DNA of 64,000 bases from Streptomyces sp. NRRL S-87 (GTDB lineage Bacteria; Actinomycetota; Actinomycetes; Streptomycetales; Streptomycetaceae). The notes below the pieces were generated by a model that was not told the DNA's origin, searched no databases, and saw nothing but the letters and a program-made list of their open reading frames with translations. Positions within the stretch are counted from its first letter, which is position 1; every line of letters begins with the position of its first letter. This document shows positions 7,626-15,725 of this stretch, piece by piece. The stretch spans positions 91,386 to 155,385 of the forward strand of contig NZ_JOGB01000010.1 in NCBI RefSeq assembly GCF_000719335.1. The letters run 5' to 3'. The position numbers and the translations under genes are program-made.

Positions 7626-9061
7626 GCGAGCAGTTCCTCAAAGACGAGAAGCGCCCCACGACCCGTCACGTCGACGCCGGCGACACCGGCTACAGCAAGT
7701 CCTTGAAGCCCCGGCACGTCAACATGATCGCCATCGGCGGCGCGATCGGTACGGGGCTCTTCCTCGGCGCGGGCGGCCGCCTCGCCGACGCCGGCCCCTC
7801 ACTGTTCGTCGCCTACGCCGTCTGCGGGATCTTCGCGTTCCTCGTGGTGCGCGCGCTCGGCGAACTGGTCCTGTACCGGCCGTCCTCCGGCGCCTTCGTC
7901 TCCTACGCCCGGGAGTTCCTCGGGGAGAAGGGCGCCTACACCGCGGGCTGGATGTACTTCCTCAACTGGGCCACCACGGGCATCGCCGACATCACCGCGG
8001 TCGCCACGTACACCCACTACTGGCACCTGTTCTCCGAGGTCCCCCAGTGGGTGATCGCCCTCATAGCCCTGGCCGTGGTCCTCACCGTGAACCTCATCTC
8101 GGTGCGGATCTTCGGCGAACTGGAGTTCTGGTTCGCCATCGTCAAGGTCGGCGCCCTGGTCGTCTTCATGGGGATCGCGATCTTCCTCCTCGCCACCCGG
8201 CACCCCGTCGACGGCACCGTCCCCGGCCCCGCCCTGATCACGGGCAACGGCGGGATCTTCCCCAACGGCCTGCTTCCCATGCTGCTGATCATCCAGGGCG
8301 TCGTCTTCGCCTACGCCTCCGTCGAACTGGTCGGCGTCACGGCCGGCGAGACGGAGAACCCCGAGGAGATCATGCCGAAGGCGATCAACTCGATCATGTG
8401 GCGCGTGGGCCTCTTCTACGTCGGCTCGGTCGTCCTGCTGTCGATGCTCATGCCGTGGAGCAGCTACAGCGCCGGTCAGAGCCCGTTCGTGACCGTGCTC
8501 TCCCACATCGGCGTCCCGGCGGCCGGCGATGTCATGAACCTGGTCGTACTCACAGCGGCGATGTCCTCGCTCAACTCCGGCCTCTACTCCACCGGCCGCA
8601 TCCTGCGCTCGATGGCCGTCAACGGCTCCGCCCCGCGCTTCACCGCCCGGCTCAGCCGCACCCAGGTCCCCTACGGCGGCATCCTCCTCACCAGCGGCAT
8701 GTGCGTTCTCGGCGTCGGGCTCAACTTCGTGGTTCCCGCCGACGCCTTCGAAATCGTGCTCAACCTCGCCGCGATCGGCATCCTCGCCACCTGGGGCATG
8801 ATCATGGTCTGCCACCTGCTCTTCTGGCGAAAGACCCGCAGCGGCGAGCTGGTCCGCCCCTCCTACCGCCTGCCGGGCTCCCCGTGGACCGAACTGGTGA
8901 CGCTGGCCTTCCTCGTCTCCGTCCTGGTCCTCATGTACGCCGACGGAGGAGCGGCACGCACCACCGTGCTGTGCGTGCCGCTGATTGCCGCGGTGCTGGT
9001 CGCGGGCTGGTACGCGGTCCGCGGCCGGGTGGCCCAGGCCGCTGCCGGGAGCGACGGCTGA
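7622..9061 (+). CDS. APC-family amino acid permease (asparagine/GABA permease type)
   Basis: The protein has 479 residues with about 12 hydrophobic segments and a short cytoplasmic N-terminus ending KSLKPRHVNMIAIGGAIGTG. That is the signature of the amino acid transporter subfamily that includes AnsP, GabP and AroP (Gly-rich TM1, then ALGELVLYRPSSGAFVSYAR). TM3 and TM6 also match (AYASVELVGVTAGETENPEE). It imports an amino acid, most likely by proton symport; the substrate is not readable, though asparagine-type permeases are the nearest pattern. The GTG start at 7622 overlaps the GntR stop, so supply of this permease is probably set directly by that regulator. No metabolic enzyme follows in the operon. 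Confidence 0.9.
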   Translation: MSEQFLKDEKRPTTRHVDAGDTGYSKSLKPRHVNMIAIGGAIGTGLFLGAGGRLADAGPSLFVAYAVCGIFAFLVVRALGELVLYRPSSGAFVSYAREFLGEKGAYTAGWMYFLNWATTGIADITAVATYTHYWHLFSEVPQWVIALIALAVVLTVNLISVRIFGELEFWFAIVKVGALVVFMGIAIFLLATRHPVDGTVPGPALITGNGGIFPNGLLPMLLIIQGVVFAYASVELVGVTAGETENPEEIMPKAINSIMWRVGLFYVGSVVLLSMLMPWSSYSAGQSPFVTVLSHIGVPAAGDVMNLVVLTAAMSSLNSGLYSTGRILRSMAVNGSAPRFTARLSRTQVPYGGILLTSGMCVLGVGLNFVVPADAFEIVLNLAAIGILATWGMIMVCHLLFWRKTRSGELVRPSYRLPGSPWTELVTLAFLVSVLVLMYADGGAARTTVLCVPLIAAVLVAGWYAVRGRVAQAAAGSDG

Positions 9062-9389
9062 GCCGACACCCGCTTCTCTTCCTGCAGCGGGGGGGGCCAG
9101 GCCTCCCATCCCCGCGCCCACACCGGGCGCTCAGCCCCCGGTGTGAGCAGGACGCAGGCCGACCGGCCCTCCAAGGCGTACGCAGTTCGCCCTGGAGGGC
9201 CTCGCCGGCACCCCGAGTGGTAGCCGCGCCGCCCTCGGACATCCGGTCCGCGGCCCGGCCGCTGTGACGACCGCTGGTCACGGTCGGGCGGCCGCGCCGG
9301 CCTCCTGTCAGTCACCATTCCCGCCGGACACACCACGCCCTAAACTGCGACCGCTCCGACAACTGTCGATCATCAGGAGGGCGCGCAGG

Positions 9390-10115
9390 ATGAACCGAGT
9401 ACTGATCAGCGCATTCGCGGCCGTGACGTTAGTCGTGTCCGGGGGAAGTGCCGCCACCGCTTCCGACGGCGCTCCGCCGCGCACCACCCACGGCCCTTGC
9501 CAGTACACACAGACCCCGGACGAGCCGCCCGCGCGCTCCGTTCCCCTGCCGCCCGACCCGCGGCGCACCCCCAGCCGCGGCACGGTCGACATGGCTGTTC
9601 CGACCAGCCAGGGCCCGCTCCCGCTGCGTCTGGACCGGGCCAAGGCGCCGTGCACGGTCCAGAGTTTCCTGCACCTGGCACGGCACGGGTTCTACGACCG
9701 AACGGTGTGCCACCGTCTGACGGCGTATCCGACGCTGAAGGTCCTGCAGTGCGGCGACCCGACCGGTACCGGTGAGGGCGGGCCGGGATACAAGTACAAG
9801 GACGAGCTGCCGGTGGATCTGCCGCCCGCACCGACCGATCCGACCGGCGCGCGCCGCCTGTACGGGCGCGGCCTGCTGGCGATGGCCAACGCCGGTCCGG
9901 ACACGAACGGCTCGCAGTTCTTCGTCGTCTACGGCGACTCCGCTCTTCGACCGAACTACACGGTGTTCGGCACGGTCGGCCCCGACGGCCTGGCCACACT
10001 CGACAAGACCGCCGCCGGAGGAATCGAGCCGACCGCGGAGAACCCGGCACCTGTCGACGGCGCACCCGTGCTGCGGACCGAACTGCTGCGCGTCCGGCCC
10101 TCCTGCCGGCGTTGA
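9390..10115 (+). CDS. Exported cyclophilin-type peptidyl-prolyl isomerase
   Basis: The protein has 241 residues, with ATG 9390 behind AGGAGG (9-nt gap). A signal peptide covers residues 1-26 (VLISAFAAVTLVVSGGSAAT, ending in TASDG). There is no lipobox Cys, so the protein should be secreted rather than lipidated. The cyclophilin domain begins near residue 65 (GTVDMAVPTSQGPLPLRLD) and includes SFLHLARHGFYDRTVCHRL, LLAMANAGPDTNGSQFFVVY and a core Gln before FF. The catalytic Arg region (CHRL) is present, but FQ is replaced by LQ in LKVLQCGDPTGTG. It likely assists folding of exported proteins. It is monocistronic, with a large hairpin right after the stop. Confidence 0.88.
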   Translation: MNRVLISAFAAVTLVVSGGSAATASDGAPPRTTHGPCQYTQTPDEPPARSVPLPPDPRRTPSRGTVDMAVPTSQGPLPLRLDRAKAPCTVQSFLHLARHGFYDRTVCHRLTAYPTLKVLQCGDPTGTGEGGPGYKYKDELPVDLPPAPTDPTGARRLYGRGLLAMANAGPDTNGSQFFVVYGDSALRPNYTVFGTVGPDGLATLDKTAAGGIEPTAENPAPVDGAPVLRTELLRVRPSCRR

Positions 10116-10117
10116 CT

Positions 10118-10175
10118 CCCCGCGGGCCGGCGCCGGAGCCGCGGTTGCGCAGCCTGCCGTCTCCGGCCCGCGGGG
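10118..10175 (+). terminator. Inverted repeat after the cyclophilin gene
   Basis: A perfect 13-bp inverted repeat (CCCCGCGGGCCGG with its complement) starts 2 nt after the stop codon and encloses 32 nt that can form a nested CCGGAG/CTCCGG stem. The position suggests a terminator, though the large loop is unusual. Confidence 0.45.
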
Positions 10176-10405
10176 CGCCGCCCGCGGCCCCGGTTTCCCC
10201 TCGGCTCGCGCGCGGGGAGAGGTGTCGTCCGGGAGCACCGGCCCGCCACCAGCGCCGTCCTGACCTGCCCGCAGCGTGATGCGCGGAATTCGACGCGGGA
10301 CAGCCGTCGCCCGTCTGCATCCCGGTCCAGTGGGCATACGGGGTGAGTCGGGAAGGCGACCTCCGGCCGAACGCGGCCGCGAGGCGACGGACACGGGGAG
10401 GACCG

Positions 10406-12253
10406 ATGCCGACCGTTGTGCCGGGAAGACCTGCGGGCCCGCCGGAGGGGCGAGCCGGGCGCGGCCCCCGAGGCGGACGGGTTCCGCACCGGGCGCGAGG
10501 TCCGGAAGCCGGGTGGGGCGGTGGAAACGGGCGAGTGACGCAGGCTCCACGGGCCCGCTCGGCCGCCCCGGCCGGCCGCGCCGCGCCGCCGCGCGGGGTG
10601 GGCCGCACCGTCGGGTGGATCGGGGTCCTGACCGCCTGTCAGGCGGCTCTGCTGGTGGGCGCCGGTCTCCTGGTCACCGGCCCCGCCCGCCACCTGTGGC
10701 CGATGACGGCCGAGGACGACGTCGTCACCGCCGTGGCGCGGATGCGCACGCCCGTCCTGACCGCGCTGTCCTCCGTCGCGTCGGGGGCGGGCGACACCCT
10801 GACCGTGGTCACCGCCTGCCTCGCGTGCTGCCTGGGGCTGGTCGTCGTGCCCCGGCTTCCCCTGTGGCGGCAGGCGGTGTTCCTCGCCCTCGCGGTGTCG
10901 CTCCAGTCACTGGTCTTCCTGGTCGTCACGGCGGCGGTCGAGCGGCACCGACCGGATGTGGACCGCCTCGACGGCTCCCTGCCCACCTCCAGTTACACCT
11001 CCGGCCACACGGGCGCGGCCACCGCCCTCTACGGGGGCCTGGCGGTACTGGCCCTGACCCGGCTCCGCGGGCCCTGGCGCCGGGCGGCGGCGGCCCTGCT
11101 GCTGGTGATCCCGCTCCTGGTGGGCGTCGCCCGGATCTACCGGGGCATGCACCACCCCACCGACATCGTGGGCGGCCTCGTCAACGGCTGCCTGTCGCTG
11201 GTGGTCGCCAGGCACGCCGTTCTCGCCGAGGGACACGGGACGGCCCGGGCGGCCGGCCCGCCCGCCCCTGACACACCTCCCGCACCCGCACCGCATCCGG
11301 TTCCGGGGCGCTCCGGCCGCACGGTCGTGGTCTTCAACCCCACCCTCGTGGCCGCACCCGTCCTGCACGCCCTCGGTCGCGTGCTGGCCCGACACGGCTG
11401 CCCCGCCCCGTCGTACGTCGCGACCACCGCCGAGGACCCCGGCGGCGGCCAGGCGGCGGAAGCGGTGCGGACCGGCGCGTCGCTGGTGGTGGTCTGCGGG
11501 GGCGACGGCACGGTACGTGCCGCCGCCGACGCACTGGCCGGCACCGGGGTGCCGCTCGCGGTGGTGCCCTGCGGCACCGGGAACCTCCTGGCCCGCAACC
11601 TCGGCCTGCCGCCGGCCCCGACCGACGCCCTCGACGCCGCCCTGCACGGCACGGTGCACCCCATCGACCTCGGACGCGTCGAGGGCGACGGTCGCCCCGC
11701 CGCACTCTTCGCCGCCATGGCCGGCGCCGGCCTCGACGCCGCCATGGTCCAGCGCGCCAACGAGAGCGGCCGCGCCAAGTCCCTCCTCGGCTGGCCGGTC
11801 TACGTCCTGGCCGCCCTGCGCGTCCTGCGCACACCGCCCGTACGGGTGAGCATCCGCCTGGACGGCGGTCCGGTGCTGCACCGTCGCGCGCGCATGGTGC
11901 TCTGCGGGAACGTCGGCACCGTCCAGGGCGGGCTGCGCCTCCTGCCGGACGCACGCCCCGACGACGGGCGCCTCGACCTGATGGTCCTGCACCCGAAGGG
12001 GCCGCGCGGCTGGTTCGGGGCCGTCCGGGCGCTGCTGCGCGGCCGACGCCGCGGGCCCGGGGCGGACCGCCGTGGCGGCCCGGTCGAGTTCTTCGCCTTC
12101 CGGCGGGCCGAGTTCACGTTCGAGACCCCCCGGCCCCGGGAGCTGGACGGGGACCCGGTGGGCCCCGGCCGGCGTCTGGAGGTCGAGGTCCGGCCGGGCG
12201 CGCTGGGCGTCCTGCTGCCCGTGACCGCACCCTCGTCCGCGCGGGAGGGCTGA
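10406..12253 (+). CDS. Fusion of PAP2 phosphatase and diacylglycerol kinase-like domain
   Basis: The protein has 615 residues from ATG 10406 (GGAGG just upstream); GTG 10535 would remove an apparently disordered Arg/Gly-rich start. Residues about 65-285 are a multi-pass PAP2 lipid phosphatase with its three motifs: ERHRPD, SYTSGHTG (catalytic His) and RIYRGMHHPTD. After a Pro-rich linker, residues about 310-610 form a diacylglycerol/sphingosine kinase-like catalytic domain with NPT, GGDGTVRAAADAL and PCGTGNLLARNL. Such fusions occur in actinomycetes and would couple dephosphorylation of a lipid phosphate to phosphorylation of a lipid at the inner membrane face. The stop overlaps the next start by 1 nt, and the third gene of the operon encodes another PAP2 enzyme. 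Confidence 0.88.
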   Translation: MPTVVPGRPAGPPEGRAGRGPRGGRVPHRARGPEAGWGGGNGRVTQAPRARSAAPAGRAAPPRGVGRTVGWIGVLTACQAALLVGAGLLVTGPARHLWPMTAEDDVVTAVARMRTPVLTALSSVASGAGDTLTVVTACLACCLGLVVVPRLPLWRQAVFLALAVSLQSLVFLVVTAAVERHRPDVDRLDGSLPTSSYTSGHTGAATALYGGLAVLALTRLRGPWRRAAAALLLVIPLLVGVARIYRGMHHPTDIVGGLVNGCLSLVVARHAVLAEGHGTARAAGPPAPDTPPAPAPHPVPGRSGRTVVVFNPTLVAAPVLHALGRVLARHGCPAPSYVATTAEDPGGGQAAEAVRTGASLVVVCGGDGTVRAAADALAGTGVPLAVVPCGTGNLLARNLGLPPAPTDALDAALHGTVHPIDLGRVEGDGRPAALFAAMAGAGLDAAMVQRANESGRAKSLLGWPVYVLAALRVLRTPPVRVSIRLDGGPVLHRRARMVLCGNVGTVQGGLRLLPDARPDDGRLDLMVLHPKGPRGWFGAVRALLRGRRRGPGADRRGGPVEFFAFRRAEFTFETPRPRELDGDPVGPGRRLEVEVRPGALGVLLPVTAPSSAREG

Positions 12254-13206
12254 TGGGCACGGCCGCCAAGGTCCCCGAGACCCGGGCCATGAGCGGGGAC
12301 GAACTGTCCGCCGACGAGGCGTGGGCCACCCTGCGCCGCTACGGCGGCTGGCCCCTGCTGCGCGACTCCTTCGTCCGCTTCCGCTACGCCGACGGCTTCA
12401 GCCACTCCCGCGCCCTGGCCCTGCAGACCGTCCTTGCCGTGGTGCCCCTGCTCATCGCCTTCGTGGGACTGTCGGGCACCCTGCACACCGAAGGGGCGGG
12501 ACGGATGGCCGAACTGACGATCCACCGGATCGCCGAGGGTCCCAGCGCCCGCGTCGTCGACGACGCGCTGGAGCGCAGTCGCCACACCGCCGGGGTCGGT
12601 GCGGCGGCAGCCCTCTGGCTGGGGGCGGCGTTCTCCCTGGTCAACGTCACCACCGCCATGTGCCAGATCGAACGCGGCGCCAACCGCATCTACGGCAACG
12701 AACGGGACCGTCCCTTCCACCTCAAGTACCTGCGCGGCCTGATCATGGCGGTGTGCGCCGGGCTGCCGCTCGGTCTCGGCTTCGTCGCCGTGGTCGCCGG
12801 TGACGCCCTCGCCTCGGCAGCGGTGACCGTCTACCACCTGGACGGGGCCACCCGGCAGGCGTGGAACCTGCTGCGCTGGCCGTGCGGCCTACTGCTCGCC
12901 CTCATCGCCGCCAGCGCCGTCTTCCGCCGCTCGCCCCGCCGCCGACAACCCGGATACACCTGGCTGGCCTTCGGCGCGGCCGTGTACCTGGTGCTGTGGA
13001 CGACCCTGACGTGGCTGCTGAGCCTCTACCTCGACGCGAGCGGCTCGTTCGACGCCGTCTACGGTCCCCTGAGCGCATTCATGTCCCTGCTGCTGTGGGC
13101 CTACCTGACGTCGATCGCCCTCTTCCTCGGGCTGTCCTTCGCCGCGCAGCTGGAAGCCGTACGCGGCCGGCGCCCGGGTCCCGTCCAAGACGATCCGGGA
13201 GTGTGA
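12253..13206 (+). CDS. YihY/BrkB-family inner membrane protein
   Basis: The protein has 317 residues with six hydrophobic segments. The family signature is clear: a cytoplasmic start, then YADGFSHSRALALQTVLAVV, and later GANRIYGNERDRPF and LKYLRGLIMAV. ATG 12253 overlaps the stop of the PAP2-kinase gene (TGATG), and the downstream PAP2 gene starts on the next base after its own stop, so all three are one transcript. YihY/BrkB proteins were once called ribonuclease BN; they are membrane proteins of uncertain transport or envelope role. The lipid-phosphate enzymes on both sides support a role in membrane lipid handling. Confidence 0.85.
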   Translation: MGTAAKVPETRAMSGDELSADEAWATLRRYGGWPLLRDSFVRFRYADGFSHSRALALQTVLAVVPLLIAFVGLSGTLHTEGAGRMAELTIHRIAEGPSARVVDDALERSRHTAGVGAAAALWLGAAFSLVNVTTAMCQIERGANRIYGNERDRPFHLKYLRGLIMAVCAGLPLGLGFVAVVAGDALASAAVTVYHLDGATRQAWNLLRWPCGLLLALIAASAVFRRSPRRRQPGYTWLAFGAAVYLVLWTTLTWLLSLYLDASGSFDAVYGPLSAFMSLLLWAYLTSIALFLGLSFAAQLEAVRGRRPGPVQDDPGV

Positions 13207-14004
13207 ATGCCGACTCGCGACACCGTACGGCGCCTGCGCGAACGACGCCTCGGACGGGCGGACCTCCGCTTCGGCGCGCGGCTGCTCGCGGCGGCGGTTG
13301 CCGCCGCCGTGACCGCGGTCCCCTTCGTGCTGCTGCTGCTCCTCGTCGAGGGCCACTGGAGACCGCTGCTGCGTGTGGACGCGGGAGCGGCGCACCGGCT
13401 GCACGCGGTCGCCCTCCACCACCCGGCGTGGACCGGGACCCTGCGCTTCCTGTCCGACGTGGTGTGGGACCCGTTCACCCTGCGGACGGTCGTCGCGGTC
13501 CTGACGCTGTGGCTGCTGCACCGCAGGGCGTGGCGGCTGGCAGCCTGGGCCGCCGTGACCGCGGGGGTGGGCGGGCTCACCGGCATGCTGGTCAAGGCCG
13601 TGGTGGAGCGCGCCCGGCCCGCGCTGCAGGACGCCGTCGCCCAGGCCCCCGGCTACTCCTTCCCCTCGGGTCACGCCATGACGGCGACCACGTCCTTCGC
13701 CGTCCTCCTGCTGGTGCTGCTCCCGCTGGTCCCGCGGGGGTGGCGGCCGGCGTGCTGGGGCGCGGCCGCCGTATCGGTGCTGGGCGTCGGCTTCACCAGG
13801 GTGGCGCTCGGCGTGCACTGGTTCAGCGACGTCCTGGGCGGCTGGCTCCTCGGCCTGACCGTCACCGCCCTTACCGCCCGGGCGTTCGAGGCGTGGCGGG
13901 CCGACGCGGGCCGCCACCGCACGCCGCTCACGGAGGGGCTGGAACCCGAACTCACCGAGCCGACCCCGGAACCGGCCGGCGCGCCGGCCCGGGGTGCGGA
14001 GTGA
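13207..14004 (+). CDS. PAP2-family lipid phosphatase
   Basis: The protein has 265 residues with five to six transmembrane segments. All three acid-phosphatase motifs are present: KAVVERARP, FPSGHAM with the catalytic His, and RVALGVHWFSDVLGG with the nucleophile His. The C-terminal 40 residues are acidic and Pro-rich and lie in the cytoplasm. The substrate is probably a polyprenyl or diacylglycerol (pyro)phosphate, by family. It is the last gene of the three-gene membrane operon and begins immediately after the YihY stop codon. Confidence 0.87.
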   Translation: MPTRDTVRRLRERRLGRADLRFGARLLAAAVAAAVTAVPFVLLLLLVEGHWRPLLRVDAGAAHRLHAVALHHPAWTGTLRFLSDVVWDPFTLRTVVAVLTLWLLHRRAWRLAAWAAVTAGVGGLTGMLVKAVVERARPALQDAVAQAPGYSFPSGHAMTATTSFAVLLLVLLPLVPRGWRPACWGAAAVSVLGVGFTRVALGVHWFSDVLGGWLLGLTVTALTARAFEAWRADAGRHRTPLTEGLEPELTEPTPEPAGAPARGAE

Positions 14005-14140
14005 CACCCCCGGCAGGCACGTACGGGGGTGGCATCCCACGCCCGACGCCCGCCGGCCGCGGCAGCAACCCGCCCGGGCGCGTCCCGGGCGCCCTGCCGC
14101 CGCGCCACCGCGGCCGACTGCACCTGCCCTTCCTGCCGGT

Positions 14141-14518
14141 TCAGTGCGTCCAGGACTGCAGGAGCTCAGCGATCCGGCCGACCGTCGTGCGGGGGTCGTA
14201 CAGCTCCTGGGCGAGGGCGGTGAGCTGGTCGCGGGTGGGGGCGACGGGGACGCCGCTGGCGGTGAGGTACATCGCGGCGGTGGCACAGGCGACGGCGAGG
14301 TTGGAGCGTTCCAGCCAGCGCAGGCGGCCGAGGGTGTGGACGAGGGCGGCGGCGCGGACGTGGGGGGCGTCGTAGACGGGGTGCTCGAGGAGTTCGGCCC
14401 GGTGGCGGGCGACCGCGGCCAGGGGCACGCCGAGGTCTTCGGGTGCCGGGTCCCGGTGGCCGGCGCGTTCGGCGACTTCCAGGATCCAGGTCAGGTCGAC
14501 ATGCAGGGACATACTCAC
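14141..14518 (-). CDS. Fic/Doc-like toxin with degenerate active site
   Basis: The protein has 125 residues. It resembles the small Doc-like proteins annotated as Fic-family toxin components in Streptomyces: a helical fold with LVHTLGRLRWLERSNLAVAC in place of the Doc/Fic motif HxFxDGNKRT, then AAMYLTASGVPVAPTRDQL. The motif His, Gly and Arg are all replaced here, so Doc-like kinase or Fic AMP-transfer chemistry is doubtful. The GTG start at 14518 overlaps the antitoxin stop (GTGA), the usual coupling that keeps the antitoxin in excess. The pair stands alone between a lipid operon and a membrane protein. Confidence 0.65.
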   Translation of the reverse strand: MSMSLHVDLTWILEVAERAGHRDPAPEDLGVPLAAVARHRAELLEHPVYDAPHVRAAALVHTLGRLRWLERSNLAVACATAAMYLTASGVPVAPTRDQLTALAQELYDPRTTVGRIAELLQSWTH

Positions 14519-14781
14519 GCGGCAGCGCCCCGGCCGGTACGCGGAGCGGGGGTGTGCCGGGCGTCGAGCCGGGCTTCGAGGTGCTCCAGGTAGGCGCCGT
14601 GGGCGTCGAGGAGGCGTTGGGCGGCTGCCATGCCGGCCGCGCGGGCGCCGGGGGTGCCCTCGGTGATCAGGCGCTGCACGTACTGGTCGAAGTCCGGGCC
14701 GCGCGCGGCGGCGTCGTCCTTCCCGGCGGCCAGGACGTCGGGCTCCGGACGGAGTCGGGTCTGCTGCGTCGTGCTGCTCAT
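14515..14781 (-). CDS. Antitoxin partner of the Fic/Doc-like protein
   Basis: The protein has 88 residues, with start ATG 14781 behind AAGG. It is small, acidic to neutral and helical (DFDQYVQRLITEGTPGARAA, then LLDAHGAYLEHLEARLDARH) with a basic, Ala-rich tail. No ribbon-helix-helix or Phd N-terminal DNA-binding fold is obvious. Assignment as antitoxin rests on size, order (upstream of the toxin-like gene) and the 4-nt overlap. Tandem 11-bp repeats lie 9 bp upstream of its start and could be the site for autoregulation. Confidence 0.55.
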   Translation of the reverse strand: MSSTTQQTRLRPEPDVLAAGKDDAAARGPDFDQYVQRLITEGTPGARAAGMAAAQRLLDAHGAYLEHLEARLDARHTPAPRTGRGAAA

Positions 14782-14789
14782 CCTTGGAA

Positions 14790-14811
14790 GGTAGCAGGGT
14801 GGTAGCAGGGT
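14790..14811. repeat. Two tandem copies of GGTAGCAGGGT (putative operator)
   Basis: Two exact 11-bp copies, one helical turn apart, lie directly upstream of the antitoxin start, where a toxin-antitoxin complex would be expected to bind. Confidence 0.5.
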
Positions 14812-14890
14812 GGGGTGCCCCCTACAGGGTTCGCTCCGGCCGACCAGGCGGGCGGCCGACAGAACCGGTGGAGGAGGCTGCGGCGCGGGG

Positions 14891-14929
14891 TGAACTCGTG
14901 AACTCGTGGACTCGTGGACTCGTGGACTC
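14891..14929. repeat. 8-bp tandem repeat TGRACTCG, nearly five copies
   Basis: Two TGAACTCG units, two TGGACTCG units and a partial fifth follow head to tail between the antitoxin and the membrane protein gene at 15002. The array lies in non-coding DNA and is too short and spacerless to be CRISPR. Slippage during replication could change the copy number. Confidence 0.75.
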
Positions 14930-15001
14930 CACCTTGGTGCCGCCCGGCCGTACTTGTCCGCCCCGCGCAACCGCCGGCCGCGCGCCCGCGTCGGAGATTA
15001 C

Positions 15002-15475
15002 ATGATCGTTTTGCTGGTGATCGGGCTCCCCGTCCTCACCGTCGCCATGGCTGGTGCGGTGTTCGTCCGCGTGGGCGTCTCGGTGCGCCACCGCTCGCTA
15101 CGCCCTCTCATGAGAGCGGTCGCCTGCTTCCAACTGGCGCTGGCCGGACTCGGGATCGCGGCCCTCGCCTTCGGCTGGGGGCACATGACCGGCTTCAGCG
15201 TCCCCGACCCCTATGCCCAGTGCAACGGGCTGGCCCCTGACCGGGAAACCCCTGAACGGCACCTGGTGACGAGGTCGGTGTTCCCCGTGTCCGTCGTCTG
15301 CTCCGACACTCCGGACGGCAGGAACGGGGACGAGCAAGTGCCGGGCTGGGTCAACCCGACCGTCTTCACGGCCGGCGGGGTGGGTACCGCGGCCCTGGTG
15401 GCGACTCCGTTCACCGTCCTGCTGCGGCGCCGCCGCCCCGACCCGCGTCCGCGCCAGGGGGCGCGGACGGGTTGA
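15002..15475 (+). CDS. Small membrane protein, unknown function
   Basis: The protein has 157 residues, with start ATG 15002 behind GGAG (5-nt gap). Two hydrophobic segments lie at residues 2-24 and 39-60. A hydrophilic loop of about 65 residues with two Cys (QCNGLAPD and VVCSDTPDG), probably outside and able to form a disulfide, is followed by a third segment (VFTAGGVGTAALVATPFTVL) and a short Arg-rich cytoplasmic tail. No family is recognised. It is monocistronic. Confidence 0.65.
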   Translation: MIVLLVIGLPVLTVAMAGAVFVRVGVSVRHRSLRPLMRAVACFQLALAGLGIAALAFGWGHMTGFSVPDPYAQCNGLAPDRETPERHLVTRSVFPVSVVCSDTPDGRNGDEQVPGWVNPTVFTAGGVGTAALVATPFTVLLRRRRPDPRPRQGARTG

Positions 15476-15725
15476 GGTGTCCGCGCCGAGGGCCTCACGG
15501 TCCGCCTCTGCACTGTCGGCCGCGCATCCACTCCCCGCCGGGACACCCCTCCGGGCCCGCGGACGTGTTCGGCCGTTCGGCCCACGAAGCGGGGGGTGTG
15601 CCGGGCGTCGCCGGAACGGGAGGTCTTCGGTCTGTGACCATGGGTCGCTCCGGGTGATCGACGAGGAGCTCCGAGACGGCTGGGGGGGCGCACGTGTCGC
15701 GGCTGCGTGACGCTCCGGGAACACT

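Noticed and set aside
14814..14826. CCCCTA upstream of the antitoxin considered as another LAL box
   Set aside because: Single copy, no phased partner and no -10 at the right distance. The hexamer is expected by chance tens of times in 64 kb of this composition.
14891..14929. Repeat array considered as CRISPR
   Set aside because: Units are 8 bp, directly adjacent, without spacers, and no cas genes are near.
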